DNA of 30,454 bases, from positions 1 to 30,454 of the forward strand of contig CAZFKP010000023.1 in assembly GCA_964518725.1 (NCBI GenBank). The letters run 5' to 3'. Source of the DNA: JANRKF01 sp964518725 (GTDB taxonomy: Bacteria; Pseudomonadota; Alphaproteobacteria; Rickettsiales; SXRF01). The notes beneath the pieces are model-generated. The model had not been told where the DNA came from and made no database searches. It saw nothing but the letters and a program-made list of their open reading frames with translations. The position numbers and the translations under genes were made by a program. Positions 1 through 8,315 of the stretch are shown here, one piece after another; position 1 is the first letter of the stretch; the number at the start of each line of letters is the position of its first letter.

Positions 1-339
1 GTGCAGGTCGAAAAAATCGGCAATATCCAGTTTATCGGCAAATTGTTCGACGGACTGGACCCCAAGGATCTGCGCGGCATGGCCGAGCAATATCTGAAAC
101 AGATCGAGCCGGGCATCGTGGTGGTCGGCAGCAATGTAGATGGCAAAGCCTCCGTGGTGGTCGGCGTCGATACATTCCTCACCGATCTGTATAACGCAGC
201 GACACTTGTAAAAACGGCAGTGGAAGTCCTCGGCGGCAAAGGCGGCGGCGGGAAGCCCGAAATGGCCCAGGGCGGCGGCCCGAATGCTGACAAGCTGGAA
301 GATGCAATGCGCCTGATTAAAGATTCACTTCGGAATTGA
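1..339 (+). CDS. alaS: Alanine-tRNA ligase, C-terminal fragment (5' end outside window)
   Basis: The 112 visible residues are the C-terminal DHHA1-type domain of alanyl-tRNA synthetase, which charges tRNA-Ala in the cytoplasm. The diagnostic stretch is the glycine-rich GGKGGGGKPEMAQGGG at about residues 78-93, followed by the final helix ending DSLRN and a TGA stop at 337-339. This glycine-rich signature is shared with other DHHA1 proteins, but the match to the AlaRS form (GG-GGG-P-MAQ-GG) is close. The reading frame is open from base 1, so the apparent GTG at the first base is simply an internal valine codon and the true start lies upstream of the window. Nothing about the catalytic or editing domains can be judged. 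Confidence 0.88.
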   Translation: MQVEKIGNIQFIGKLFDGLDPKDLRGMAEQYLKQIEPGIVVVGSNVDGKASVVVGVDTFLTDLYNAATLVKTAVEVLGGKGGGGKPEMAQGGGPNADKLEDAMRLIKDSLRN

Positions 340-649
340 CCGTTTCCGTGCACGCGATGGAAAGTGGTGCCATCCCAAAGCTGGCAGCTTTCCTGCTATC
401 GTCGGATATCCATACACATACGCTTCCTTATCCATTCCTCCATGATGCCAGGCGCGGGTTCTCTCGCCCACGTCCTCATTCTCCCATGCACTGCCAGTGT
501 CACAAAAGGGGGCAAAACTCACTTTTTTGAAGAGAACAACATTATTATTTATTATCAATAGTATATGTCTAATATTGATACTGAGCCCCCATAAAAAACC
601 ACTAACTACTTAATATGAATTAATATATAATGACTTTGCAGGAGGTGGC
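340..649. other. Intergenic region between alaS and the PIN-like gene, no gene seen
   Basis: This 310-base stretch has no convincing coding sequence. The first half (340-500) is of normal composition and holds a small perfect hairpin (AAAGCT at 377-382, loop GGC, AGCTTT at 386-391) without a T-tract, so it is not a clear terminator for alaS. The second half (about 520-640) is strikingly AT-rich and ends in the promoter-like TATAAT and the ribosome binding site of the next gene. Confidence 0.6.
626..646 (+). promoter_or_regulatory. Candidate -10 box and strong Shine-Dalgarno for the PIN-like gene
   Basis: A perfect TATAAT lies at 626-631 in an AT-rich tract, followed by AGGAGGT at 640-646, four to nine bases before the ATG at 650. 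The -35 region at the right distance (about 603-608) is poor. If the TATAAT is used the leader would be only about a dozen bases. The Shine-Dalgarno is certain; the promoter is tentative. Confidence 0.45.
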
Positions 650-3130
650 ATGGCCAAACAAAGAATATTATCACTCAAATACCTCGAAGGCATCAAGCCA
701 GGGCAGCCGATGCCGGGCATGGAGGAGATGCGGGAATGGCTGATTGGGCTTGGATTTACGAAGCAGAATGATAATGTGTGCCTGCCAAACCATATTATCC
801 CGAACTACCCCCCGATCTATTTGCCAAGCCAGTATGATACCATCAACCACAAAACCCTACGTGCAGTGATTAACGCGCTGGAGGAAATAGAGGCGATACG
901 CGCAGCCGCTGATCAGCGCCCCGGAATTGAGATCAGTGACGAGGCAAAGTCGCTGATCGAAGATCACCCCGAATTTTTATATCGCATGGACGGTGAAATG
1001 CTGCAGGTCTATGCACGCGATTTTCCGGAATTCGGTTTTACCGTTCCCTATAAAGGTGATGAGCGAGCGATTATCAACACACTTGAAGGATTGTTAAAAT
1101 ATTATGGTTCGGAAAGTAACTTCTCCCTGGCGCAGTACTATAAATGCCTGAACGATGCTTTAGAGTATGGCCTGCAACGCGAAGTGATTGATCGGCGCCC
1201 TGTGCTGGTGTCATTGGTCGATGCCAGCGAAAATATCCCGCTGGTTGGCCACCCCAATGAATTGATCAAGGTTGTCAAGGAGCGCAGCCAATGGAACTCC
1301 CGTATTGTGAGCGACCAACTGGATGCCATCGATGAGTTAGAGAATTTTGGGTTTGCCAAAGCGGAATTCAACGCCAACACACAACGCCTTACGCTCGCCC
1401 ATCCTGCGATGGACCATGAAATATCCCTTCCAGCGCATGGGGAACTTGGGTATCTGACCAGAAGCGATTGGGAGCAGTTTTTAAGCATCCGCCGCGAGGC
1501 GATGATGGCACAAAAAGCCCGCCTGCCACACCTGCCGACACGTAAAATGCAGGTGCCTCCTCCCTTACCCGACGATACGTTGCTGATCTTCGATGCCGGC
1601 GCTCTTTTTAACCTAGCGGTCGCCCGTGGCAATGAACCAGAAAAGACGTGGTTTGACTTGCTGAACATGACCAAAAAGCTTCCCGGCATTGGCAAGATTA
1701 TCATCCCCGATTATATCGCAGACGTGGAAATGAGGAACAAGGCCGCTGTTTATAACAGTGATGGCGAACTGGAATTTGTCAACCTGCCCGCAACCCGCAA
1801 GGAACCACCCGAATCTTTCAAAGAACTGATGAGACACGCCGTAAGGAGGCACGTCAACGAACATGGAGAAGTGGAATACCTTGCCGAACCAGGCGCAGAA
1901 GGCAACGGCGGCAAGATTATCATTTGGGAAACCACGCCAGGACGAGAAGAAGCCGTTCGCATGGCAAATGCACGTGCCGCTAATACTCCTTATTACCGTA
2001 CTCCCGATTTTGGTGAAAAGCAGATCTCCCACCTGATCGCCAATGAGCTGGAATGGAAGAATCCGGTGAATGTTATCACCACCGACCTGAACTATATGTA
2101 CAAGCAAAATCCGCCAGCGAAAACACTAAGTGGTGGGCTGGTGTCGTATGATTCTGCATATGCATATATGGAGGGAGAGTTCCTCGCACGAGGCGAAGAA
2201 ATCAAGGCGCAACTCAGGCTTCCTCATGCAGACTGCGAGAGCCATTACCGGACAATTGCGGAAACACTGGGATTTTATAACCAGAACCTCCTTCAGGAAC
2301 ATATTGGCGGGCACTCTGATGCAGAAGGCATTATTGCCGTGATTGCGAATGCCGTGCAGAAAAAGAACCAGCCCCAGACCACTGGGCGCCATGAAAAATT
2401 AATGCTGCAAACAGTTGCGGCCACAGCAGGGGAAGTACTGCCAGTCACTGCTACTGCCCCGATGCCCCAATCCCTACCAGCAACGCCGGAAATACCGGAA
2501 CCAGTGGCCGCCCCAACTGAGCCCGTGGTATTCGCACACGTGGAAACGACAAGCCTTGGCAATTTGCTGAAAAAAAACCTACAACATGAACCTGCATATA
2601 CAGCCACCAGAGTCAAAGACATACTCACGACACCACATACACGCCTGATGAAAAAAACCGTGGAGCGCGCATTACGGGGCAGTGATGGACATCCCCCGCG
2701 CTCTGACCTGCTTTATACCATGCTGGAGAAAATGGATGCACTTTCCATCGAACAAGGCATAACACAGGCTCCTTCTGAACGCATTCTCTCCATCACACCA
2801 CCCACAACGGAAAATATTGCCGTTGCCGTCATGCAGGAACTTGCAAGTCTGGCACCTGCAGGAACCAATCCGGAAGAATTTACGGCAACCTTCCTGCAAA
2901 CCCTGGTGAGAGAAATGAACGATGTCTCCCTCCATAATAGCGAGCGCATCGGCACTAGAACCATCGAGCACATACTGAATGATGAGATAGTTCCTACGCC
3001 GCGTGTGGCCGCAGCACTGCGTGACTTGCTAAGGCGAACCAACCCAGATGCAGTACAGGAATATGATCGCAGCTACTTTGCCACACGCGCAAAAGTATCA
3101 CGAGCAGCAAGCGATACGCAAAGGCAATAG
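650..3130 (+). CDS. Large protein of unknown function with PIN-like central domain (826 aa)
   Basis: I do not recognise a named family for the whole protein. The start is well fixed by AGGAGGT upstream. Residues 1-300 look soluble and mostly helical. Residues about 308-510 resemble a PIN-fold nuclease: a beta strand ending in an acid (LLIFDAG, D315), a second acid after IIPDYIADVE (D358/E360), an acid pair in DFGEKQIS (D453, E456) that starts a helix, and VITTDLNY (D479). These are spaced like the acidic metal-binding site of PIN ribonucleases, although the insert between the second and third acids is long. A Pro/Ala-rich linker (about 592-626) leads to a helical C-terminal region (640-826). 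No signal peptide or membrane segment is visible. The gene is monocistronic between alaS and the convergent gltA, with no antitoxin-like small gene beside it, so a classical VapBC module is unlikely. The PIN assignment is inference; that the gene is real is nearly certain. Confidence 0.72.
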   Translation: MAKQRILSLKYLEGIKPGQPMPGMEEMREWLIGLGFTKQNDNVCLPNHIIPNYPPIYLPSQYDTINHKTLRAVINALEEIEAIRAAADQRPGIEISDEAKSLIEDHPEFLYRMDGEMLQVYARDFPEFGFTVPYKGDERAIINTLEGLLKYYGSESNFSLAQYYKCLNDALEYGLQREVIDRRPVLVSLVDASENIPLVGHPNELIKVVKERSQWNSRIVSDQLDAIDELENFGFAKAEFNANTQRLTLAHPAMDHEISLPAHGELGYLTRSDWEQFLSIRREAMMAQKARLPHLPTRKMQVPPPLPDDTLLIFDAGALFNLAVARGNEPEKTWFDLLNMTKKLPGIGKIIIPDYIADVEMRNKAAVYNSDGELEFVNLPATRKEPPESFKELMRHAVRRHVNEHGEVEYLAEPGAEGNGGKIIIWETTPGREEAVRMANARAANTPYYRTPDFGEKQISHLIANELEWKNPVNVITTDLNYMYKQNPPAKTLSGGLVSYDSAYAYMEGEFLARGEEIKAQLRLPHADCESHYRTIAETLGFYNQNLLQEHIGGHSDAEGIIAVIANAVQKKNQPQTTGRHEKLMLQTVAATAGEVLPVTATAPMPQSLPATPEIPEPVAAPTEPVVFAHVETTSLGNLLKKNLQHEPAYTATRVKDILTTPHTRLMKKTVERALRGSDGHPPRSDLLYTMLEKMDALSIEQGITQAPSERILSITPPTTENIAVAVMQELASLAPAGTNPEEFTATFLQTLVREMNDVSLHNSERIGTRTIEHILNDEIVPTPRVAAALRDLLRRTNPDAVQEYDRSYFATRAKVSRAASDTQRQ

Positions 3131-3133
3131 GCC

Positions 3134-4456
3134 TTAGCGCTTTTTAAGTTCAACAAACGCACGCGGCTCGCTGCCGGTGAAAAGCTGACGCGGGCGCCCG
3201 ATCTTATTTTTCGGGTCCTCGACCATTTCTTTCCACTGCGCGATCCAGCCGACGGTACGCGCCACCGCAAACAGCACGGTGAACATTTTGGTCGGGATTC
3301 CCATGGCGCGGTAGATGATACCGGAATAGAAATCCACGTTCGGGTAGAGCTTGCGATCAACGAAATACGGATCGGAGAGCGCGATTTTTTCCAGCTCCAC
3401 GGCGATTTTGAGCAGCGGTTCGTTGATCTGACCAAGTTCAGCCAGCACTTCCGAGCAGGTTTTTCGCAGCACGGTCGCACGCGGGTCATAATTTTTATAC
3501 ACGCGATGCCCGAAGCCCATCAGCTTCACGTTCGAATTTTTATCTTTCACTTTTTCGATGAAGGCCGGGATGTTTTTCACATCGCCGATTTCGCGCAGCA
3601 TCTTGATGACTGCCTCGTTGGCACCGCCGTGCGCCGCGCCCCACAGCGAAGTGATGCCCGCACTCATACAGGCAAACGGGTTTGCGCCGCTTGAGCCGGC
3701 AAGACGCACGGTCGACGTCGATGCGTTTTGTTCGTGGTCGGCATGGAGGATGAGAATTTTTTCCATGGCACGCGCCAGCACCGGATTCACCTGGTATTTG
3801 GCGCAAGGCGTCGCGAACATCATGTGCAGGAAATTCTCGGCGAAGCCCATCTCATTTTGCGGATAGATGAAGGGATGGCCGATCGAATATTTATGCGCCA
3901 TGGCCGCCAGCGTCGGCATTTTCGCCACCAGCCGAAGCGCCGCAAGATCGCGCTGGGCCGGATCATTGACATCCAGCGAATCATGATAGAACGCCGCAAG
4001 CGACGCCGCCGCCCCGGCCATGACCGCCATCGGGTGCGAAGCGCGGGGGAAGCCGCGATACAGGAAATGTAACTGCTCATGCACCATCGTGTGGTTGGTG
4101 ATGCGTTTTACATACTCTTCTTTTTCTTTCGGATTCGGCAGCTCGCCGTAGAGCAGCAAATAAGCTACTTCAAGATAGTCGCTTCGCTCGGCGAGTTGAT
4201 CGATATCGTAGCCGCGATAGCGCAGGATGCCCTCATCGCCGTCGATGAAGGTGATTTTCGATTCGCACGAGGCGGTGGACATGAAGCCGGGATCGTAGGT
4301 GAACATGCCGGTATCCGCGTAGAGCTTGCTGATGTCGATGACGCTCTGGCCTTCGGTGGCCTTATAGATCGGATAGGTGACTGTTTTTCCGCCAACAGTA
4401 ATGCTAGCGGTTTCATTATCAGATGCAGCGGCCGTTACTTTTCCTTGTGCGCCCAT
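3134..4456 (-). CDS. gltA: Citrate synthase (type I, hexameric-type)
   Basis: This enzyme condenses acetyl-CoA with oxaloacetate to citrate, the entry step of the TCA cycle. At 440 aa it has the usual length of the bacterial type I enzyme. The catalytic triad is visible: H276 in GAAHGGANEAV, H317 in GFGHRVYKNYDPR and D375 in YPNVDFYSG; the LHADHEQNAST motif (238-248) precedes the active site. The N-terminal domain with ITFIDGDEGILRYRGYDI is typical of proteobacterial GltA. The ATG at 4454-4456 is preceded on the minus strand by a GAGGGA ribosome binding site. The gene ends 3 bp from the stop of the convergent PIN-like gene, leaving no room for a terminator between them. The AftB-like gene lies 78 bp upstream on the same strand, with no strong terminator in the gap, so read-through is possible. 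Confidence 0.97.
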   Translation of the reverse strand: MGAQGKVTAAASDNETASITVGGKTVTYPIYKATEGQSVIDISKLYADTGMFTYDPGFMSTASCESKITFIDGDEGILRYRGYDIDQLAERSDYLEVAYLLLYGELPNPKEKEEYVKRITNHTMVHEQLHFLYRGFPRASHPMAVMAGAAASLAAFYHDSLDVNDPAQRDLAALRLVAKMPTLAAMAHKYSIGHPFIYPQNEMGFAENFLHMMFATPCAKYQVNPVLARAMEKILILHADHEQNASTSTVRLAGSSGANPFACMSAGITSLWGAAHGGANEAVIKMLREIGDVKNIPAFIEKVKDKNSNVKLMGFGHRVYKNYDPRATVLRKTCSEVLAELGQINEPLLKIAVELEKIALSDPYFVDRKLYPNVDFYSGIIYRAMGIPTKMFTVLFAVARTVGWIAQWKEMVEDPKNKIGRPRQLFTGSEPRAFVELKKR

Positions 4457-4534
4457 GATTTTCCCTCGTTGTTGCTGATATTAAAAGTGATAGAAGCATG
4501 GCATGGAAGGGTAAAAAAACCATTACGACAGCCA

Positions 4535-6121
4535 TTATCTGCCCTGACCCACGAAATAACGCGCCAGTTCGCGGTCAAGCCAACCGCTGTTCAGCAGGTA
4601 GATATGATAAAAACGGGCAATATTCCACAAATCCCCTCGTGTAACACTGGCCGATAACAATACCGACTGCACCAGTTTGGGATCGATTTTAGAATAATCG
4701 CCGGAAAATGTTGCGAGATATCCCTTTGGAATGGGGCGTGGGCGATGACCAGTTAAGAAAAACCGACCATGGACAGGAATCCGTGCCACAAACATATCAC
4801 CGAGGCCAAACACATCAACAATATGCACAGCGGAGCCGGCATAGTATCCAATCTGTCCGACATTCCCCAATATTACGGGATGGTCTGGCGGGTATTTCCG
4901 TAAATTCCCCGCATCTTTCATCCAGTTGTTTCCCGGGTGATTGCGCATGCTCCCGTCGCGCCGATGTAACCCGTCTGTATCGTATGCAGCTACCCAAGTA
5001 TCCATAATGCCGTGATTCTGTACCAGGCACAATGCGCGAGACTTCCAGCAAGCTATCGAGACGTTCGCAAAATTCACGACAGATTGTAGCCCCCAGCAGC
5101 AAACAACGAGTGTCATTATAATATTCTGCCACCCGCTGCGCTCCCGGAAACGCAGCACAATGCAGCATAACGATGTCACCACAGCAACGGTATAAAATCG
5201 GCCAAGCATGTAATCACCGCCGACATGAACAACATAGGCAATATAGCAGGCGATGCCTGTGGTAAATGCAAGCACACTTAACTGCACCGTACTTTTTGTC
5301 AGCCACTGAAAAACCTGTACGGCACAGCACGCCAGCGCCAGGCAGAGCGCGATGGTTCCGCCGCTGTCATATCCGGCAAATGCCGTGAAGCTTAAGATAC
5401 CCTGTTGAATCTGCCCGTGCTCCAGCGTGCCTCCCAGCTTGGCGTAATAGCTGTTGGGAAATGGCGAGCCATAATAAAAAACGGCAAAGCATTCCCAAAA
5501 TAAAAACGGGAGCATTCCCACGGCAAGTTCACAGAAGCGAAAGGGGATAATACGAAAGAGCAGCAGCATGAAAATAATCGGCAAAAAAAGAAAGCCCATA
5601 TCCAACCGGTTCATCAACGCGGCTGAAACAACCAGCGATGCAAGCAATGCTGGCCTTGATAACTGCTGGCGCTTGATAACCACCGCAGCGAGTAAAATGA
5701 TAAGGAAGTGTGATAGCGGGTTTTCAAGCCCCGACGTCGAATATTCCATGACACTACGGCTGCCAAGAAACAACGCAGCAACCAATAGCTGCATCAGCAC
5801 ATTGCGGCATAACGCAAGCAACATAAGTATGGTGATAAAGCTAAACGCCATCCCACTGAAGATGGCTGCATGAAAGGCATTCTCCCACAGCGCGTAAATT
5901 GGGATATTGATGAGTAGCCAAAGCGGGTGGGTATAGACCTGCACACGCTCAATGATGTTCCAGCGCAATCCAAATCCATGGATAAAGTTGTCAATCACCC
6001 GGAAGGTGATAAACGCATCCTCATTCACCCACGCACGTAGGAAAATGCCGTAGCTAACGCATACCGCAATTACCAGAGCACTTAGAAACAAGAAACGGGA
6101 TGGAAGCCTGTATGCGCGCAT
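4535..6121 (-). CDS. AftB-like GT-C membrane glycosyltransferase
   Basis: This is a multipass membrane protein with about ten hydrophobic segments in its first two thirds and a soluble C-terminal domain. Its motif order matches mycobacterial AftB (the terminal arabinofuranosyltransferase, GT-C fold, polyprenyl-phosphate sugar donor): an acidic pair after the first membrane segment (VNEDAFITFRVIDN, then WNIIERVQVYTHPLWLL), a STSGLENPL motif near residue 130, GGDYMLGRF before a late membrane helix, and a C-terminal VHIVDVFGLGDMFVAR block. The acidic residues after TM1 are the expected catalytic site of GT-C enzymes. I call ATG 6119-6121 as start; a TTG two codons earlier directly abuts the ETF-QO stop. 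The gene lies 6 bp behind ETF-QO and is probably cotranscribed. The true sugar and acceptor cannot be read from the sequence, and arabinan synthesis is not expected here, so a role in LPS or lipid glycosylation is inference. Confidence 0.75.
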   Translation of the reverse strand: MRAYRLPSRFLFLSALVIAVCVSYGIFLRAWVNEDAFITFRVIDNFIHGFGLRWNIIERVQVYTHPLWLLINIPIYALWENAFHAAIFSGMAFSFITILMLLALCRNVLMQLLVAALFLGSRSVMEYSTSGLENPLSHFLIILLAAVVIKRQQLSRPALLASLVVSAALMNRLDMGFLFLPIIFMLLLFRIIPFRFCELAVGMLPFLFWECFAVFYYGSPFPNSYYAKLGGTLEHGQIQQGILSFTAFAGYDSGGTIALCLALACCAVQVFQWLTKSTVQLSVLAFTTGIACYIAYVVHVGGDYMLGRFYTVAVVTSLCCIVLRFRERSGWQNIIMTLVVCCWGLQSVVNFANVSIACWKSRALCLVQNHGIMDTWVAAYDTDGLHRRDGSMRNHPGNNWMKDAGNLRKYPPDHPVILGNVGQIGYYAGSAVHIVDVFGLGDMFVARIPVHGRFFLTGHRPRPIPKGYLATFSGDYSKIDPKLVQSVLLSASVTRGDLWNIARFYHIYLLNSGWLDRELARYFVGQGR

Positions 6122-6127
6122 GCACAA

Positions 6128-7732
6128 CTACATATTCGGATAGTTCGGACCGCCACCACCTTCCGGTGGAACCCAGACGATATTCTGCGTCGGGTCTTTA
6201 ATATCGCAGGTCTTGCAATGGACACAATTCTGCGCGTTGATCTGTAATTGTGGTCGCCCCTCAATACGCACAATTTCATACACCCCTGCCGGACAATAGC
6301 GCTGTTCCGGCGCATCATACCCCAGTAAATTATGCGTCGTCGGCACCTTGTCATTCAGCAAGTGTAGGTGGCAGGGTTGATCTTCTTCGTGATTGGTCGA
6401 CGATAAAAACACCGACGACATCCGGTCAAACGTGAGTACGCCATCCAGTTTCGGGTAACGGATTTTTCGGGCATTCCGCACAGGCTTGAGTTGCAGGTGA
6501 TCCTCATGGTGATGGAATGTCCATGGCGCTTTGCCACGCAGGATATAGGTATCGAACGCCGCATATAACAATCCGGCGAGTCTGCCTTTCTGGAAGGCTG
6601 GGCGGATGTTGCGGGCGCGGTAAAGCTCCTGATACACCCAGCTTTGCTGTAGCGATAATGGATAGTTCGCCATCGCCGTATCGCCTTTCTTAAAGGCGGC
6701 ATGCACTGCCTCTGCAGCAAGCATGGCCGATTTCATGGCGGTGTGGGTACCTTTGATTTTAGGAACGTTCATAAACCCGGCGCTGCAACCGATCAGTGCC
6801 CCACCGGGGAAAATCAATTCCGGGATGGATTGAAGACCACCCTCGTTCAATGCCCGGGCGCCATAGGCGATACGTCGCCCACCCTCAAGCAATGCTTTCA
6901 CTGTGGGGTGGGTTTTGAATTTCTGGAATTCCATGTAGGGGTCAAGGTTCGGGTTGCTGTAATCAAGCCCAACAACATGCCCAATAGCGATTTGCTTGTT
7001 TTCCATATGATAGATGAACGCGCCGCCATAGGTATCTGCTTCCAGAGGCCAGCCAATGCTATGCCACACCGTACCTTGCCGGTGCTTGTCGGGCTTCACT
7101 TCCCAGATTTCCTTAATACCGATCGCATAGGTCTGGGGATCCACACCATCACGCAGGGAGAACTCCTCCATCAATCGCTGTGACAGTGAACCGCGGCACC
7201 CCTCGGCAAACAGGGTGTATTTCCCGCGCACTTCCATCGGCGGCTGATAGTTGGCTTTTTCCTTACCGTCTTTACCGCGCCCGAATTCTCCGGTTTCCAC
7301 CCCAACCACCCGGCCATTATCAATGATGACGTCGGCGGCAGGGAAGCCGGGAAATATTTCCACCCCCAACGCTTCCGCCTGCTTGGCCAACCAACGGGTA
7401 AAATTTGCAAGGCTGACGATATAGTTGCCCTTGTTGTGCATGGCAGGCGGCGTCGGCAGGCGGATGGATTTTTTTTCCGTCAGCATAATGAAATAATCGT
7501 GCGTCACCAGATTGGTCAGCGGCGAATCCTTCACCTGCCAATCGGGAATAAGCTCATCCAGCGCACGGGTTTCCAGCACCGCACCCGCCAGTATATGCGC
7601 GCCCACCTCCGCGCCTTTTTCCAGCACGCAGACGCGCAGGTCTTTGTTCAGTTGTTTTAGGCGGATTGCCGCGCTTAACCCCGCAGGCCCCGCGCCTACG
7701 ATTACTACGTCATATTCCATTGCCTCGGTCAT
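6128..7732 (-). CDS. etfD: Electron transfer flavoprotein-ubiquinone oxidoreductase
   Basis: ETF-QO passes electrons from reduced ETF, fed by acyl-CoA and amino acid dehydrogenases, to ubiquinone at the inner membrane. The 534-aa protein has the full family length. It opens with an FAD-binding Rossmann motif (VIVGAGPAGLSAA, G13-x-G15-x-x-G18), contains the HVVGLDYSNPNLDPYMEFQ and GCSAGFMNVPKIKGTHTAM blocks typical of ETFDH, and ends with a ferredoxin-like [4Fe-4S] site built by C480, C503, C506 and C509 (RYCPAG and CVHCKTCDIKDPTQNI). No transmembrane helix is needed, since the family binds the membrane peripherally. ATG 7730-7732 is preceded by a purine-rich AAGAAAG. It is divergent from the hypothetical gene at 7825. 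The ETF alpha and beta genes are not in the window. Confidence 0.96.
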   Translation of the reverse strand: MTEAMEYDVVIVGAGPAGLSAAIRLKQLNKDLRVCVLEKGAEVGAHILAGAVLETRALDELIPDWQVKDSPLTNLVTHDYFIMLTEKKSIRLPTPPAMHNKGNYIVSLANFTRWLAKQAEALGVEIFPGFPAADVIIDNGRVVGVETGEFGRGKDGKEKANYQPPMEVRGKYTLFAEGCRGSLSQRLMEEFSLRDGVDPQTYAIGIKEIWEVKPDKHRQGTVWHSIGWPLEADTYGGAFIYHMENKQIAIGHVVGLDYSNPNLDPYMEFQKFKTHPTVKALLEGGRRIAYGARALNEGGLQSIPELIFPGGALIGCSAGFMNVPKIKGTHTAMKSAMLAAEAVHAAFKKGDTAMANYPLSLQQSWVYQELYRARNIRPAFQKGRLAGLLYAAFDTYILRGKAPWTFHHHEDHLQLKPVRNARKIRYPKLDGVLTFDRMSSVFLSSTNHEEDQPCHLHLLNDKVPTTHNLLGYDAPEQRYCPAGVYEIVRIEGRPQLQINAQNCVHCKTCDIKDPTQNIVWVPPEGGGGPNYPNM

Positions 7733-7750
7733 AGGATACTTTCTTTGTAT

Positions 7751-7779
7751 TTGTGCCGTGGCCTTATATGCGATACAAT
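7751..7779 (+). promoter_or_regulatory. Candidate sigma70-type promoter for the 160-aa gene
   Basis: TTGTGC at 7751-7756, a 17-base spacer, and TACAAT at 7774-7779 form a promoter with a good -10 and a weak -35. It would start transcription near 7786, about 40 bases before the ATG at 7825. It lies in the short divergent region shared with ETF-QO. Confidence 0.4.
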
Positions 7780-7824
7780 TCCACCCGGTATGTTAAAGCA
7801 ACTAAAAGTAAGAAAGTGCTTAAG

Positions 7825-8307
7825 ATGTCGAAAAAATATGATCGAAGCGAGCGAGGTGAATTGAATCGAATGACAAATAGACTGTTGGACGAAGCCAAAA
7901 GAGCTCTACCAGAGGCAACGGTTTTTAAAGCAGATAATCCCGTATTTAAGTATCTTGAGAGTTTGTTTGGTGAGAAATATCCAGAGCTTTTTGGGGATGC
8001 TAAAAAAGCTAGAAAGCTAACACCTGGGATCATGGTCATCAGGCTACCAGAGGGCAGCAATATAGATAAGATGCTACAACAGGAATGGAAGGTTAAAATG
8101 ACACCGGTAACGATTCCTGCCTCCGATAATACCCCCCCCCTTGATCTTTTCTTAATAGGCCATGATACCATGAGAAAAGAAGTGCATTCAAAGACGGGAA
8201 ATAGATATGCTAAGGTAGAGGGTGCACAAAGTAATTCCTTTGATCTAGAGACCGAATTAGAAGCACGCGCAGAGGCAGCCGGGTTCAAGACAAGCATAAT
8301 GAGGTAA
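7825..8307 (+). CDS. Hypothetical protein, 160 aa, low GC, contains a C9 tract
   Basis: I do not recognise this protein. I start it at ATG 7825 (MSKKYDRSERGELN), because the longer reading from 7753 would run through the candidate promoter. It is a charged, soluble protein with an N-terminal helical part (residues 1-50), a middle segment with strand-like hydrophobic runs (GIMVIRLPEG; PLDLFLIGHD) and an Ala/Glu-rich C-terminal helix. No signal peptide, membrane helix or metal motif is seen. Composition is visibly more AT-rich than in the flanking genes, which points to a transferred or fast-evolving gene. A run of nine cytosines at 8132-8140 lies inside the frame. The uracil-DNA glycosylase gene starts 8 bases after its stop, so the two may share a transcript. 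Confidence 0.6.
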   Translation: MSKKYDRSERGELNRMTNRLLDEAKRALPEATVFKADNPVFKYLESLFGEKYPELFGDAKKARKLTPGIMVIRLPEGSNIDKMLQQEWKVKMTPVTIPASDNTPPLDLFLIGHDTMRKEVHSKTGNRYAKVEGAQSNSFDLETELEARAEAAGFKTSIMR

Positions 8308-8315
8308 TTTTACCG

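Noticed and set aside
1..339. A complete 112-aa gene starting with GTG at base 1
   Set aside because: The frame is open to the window edge and the product is the C-terminal DHHA1 part of AlaRS, so it is a truncated gene.
428..436. TTATCCATT as a DnaA box
   Set aside because: It differs from TTATCCACA at two of nine positions, stands alone and is far from dnaA. The TGTGGACTT in the dnaN leader is equally weak. I see no box cluster that would mark an origin.
1138..1704. 188-aa reading frame on the minus strand within the PIN-like gene
   Set aside because: It is wholly antisense to a gene with a strong ribosome binding site, its composition follows from the opposite codon pattern, and it has no recognisable motif.
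4079..4657. 192-aa plus-strand frame over gltA and the next gene
   Set aside because: It is a shadow of two well-supported minus-strand genes, with no ribosome binding site or protein signature.
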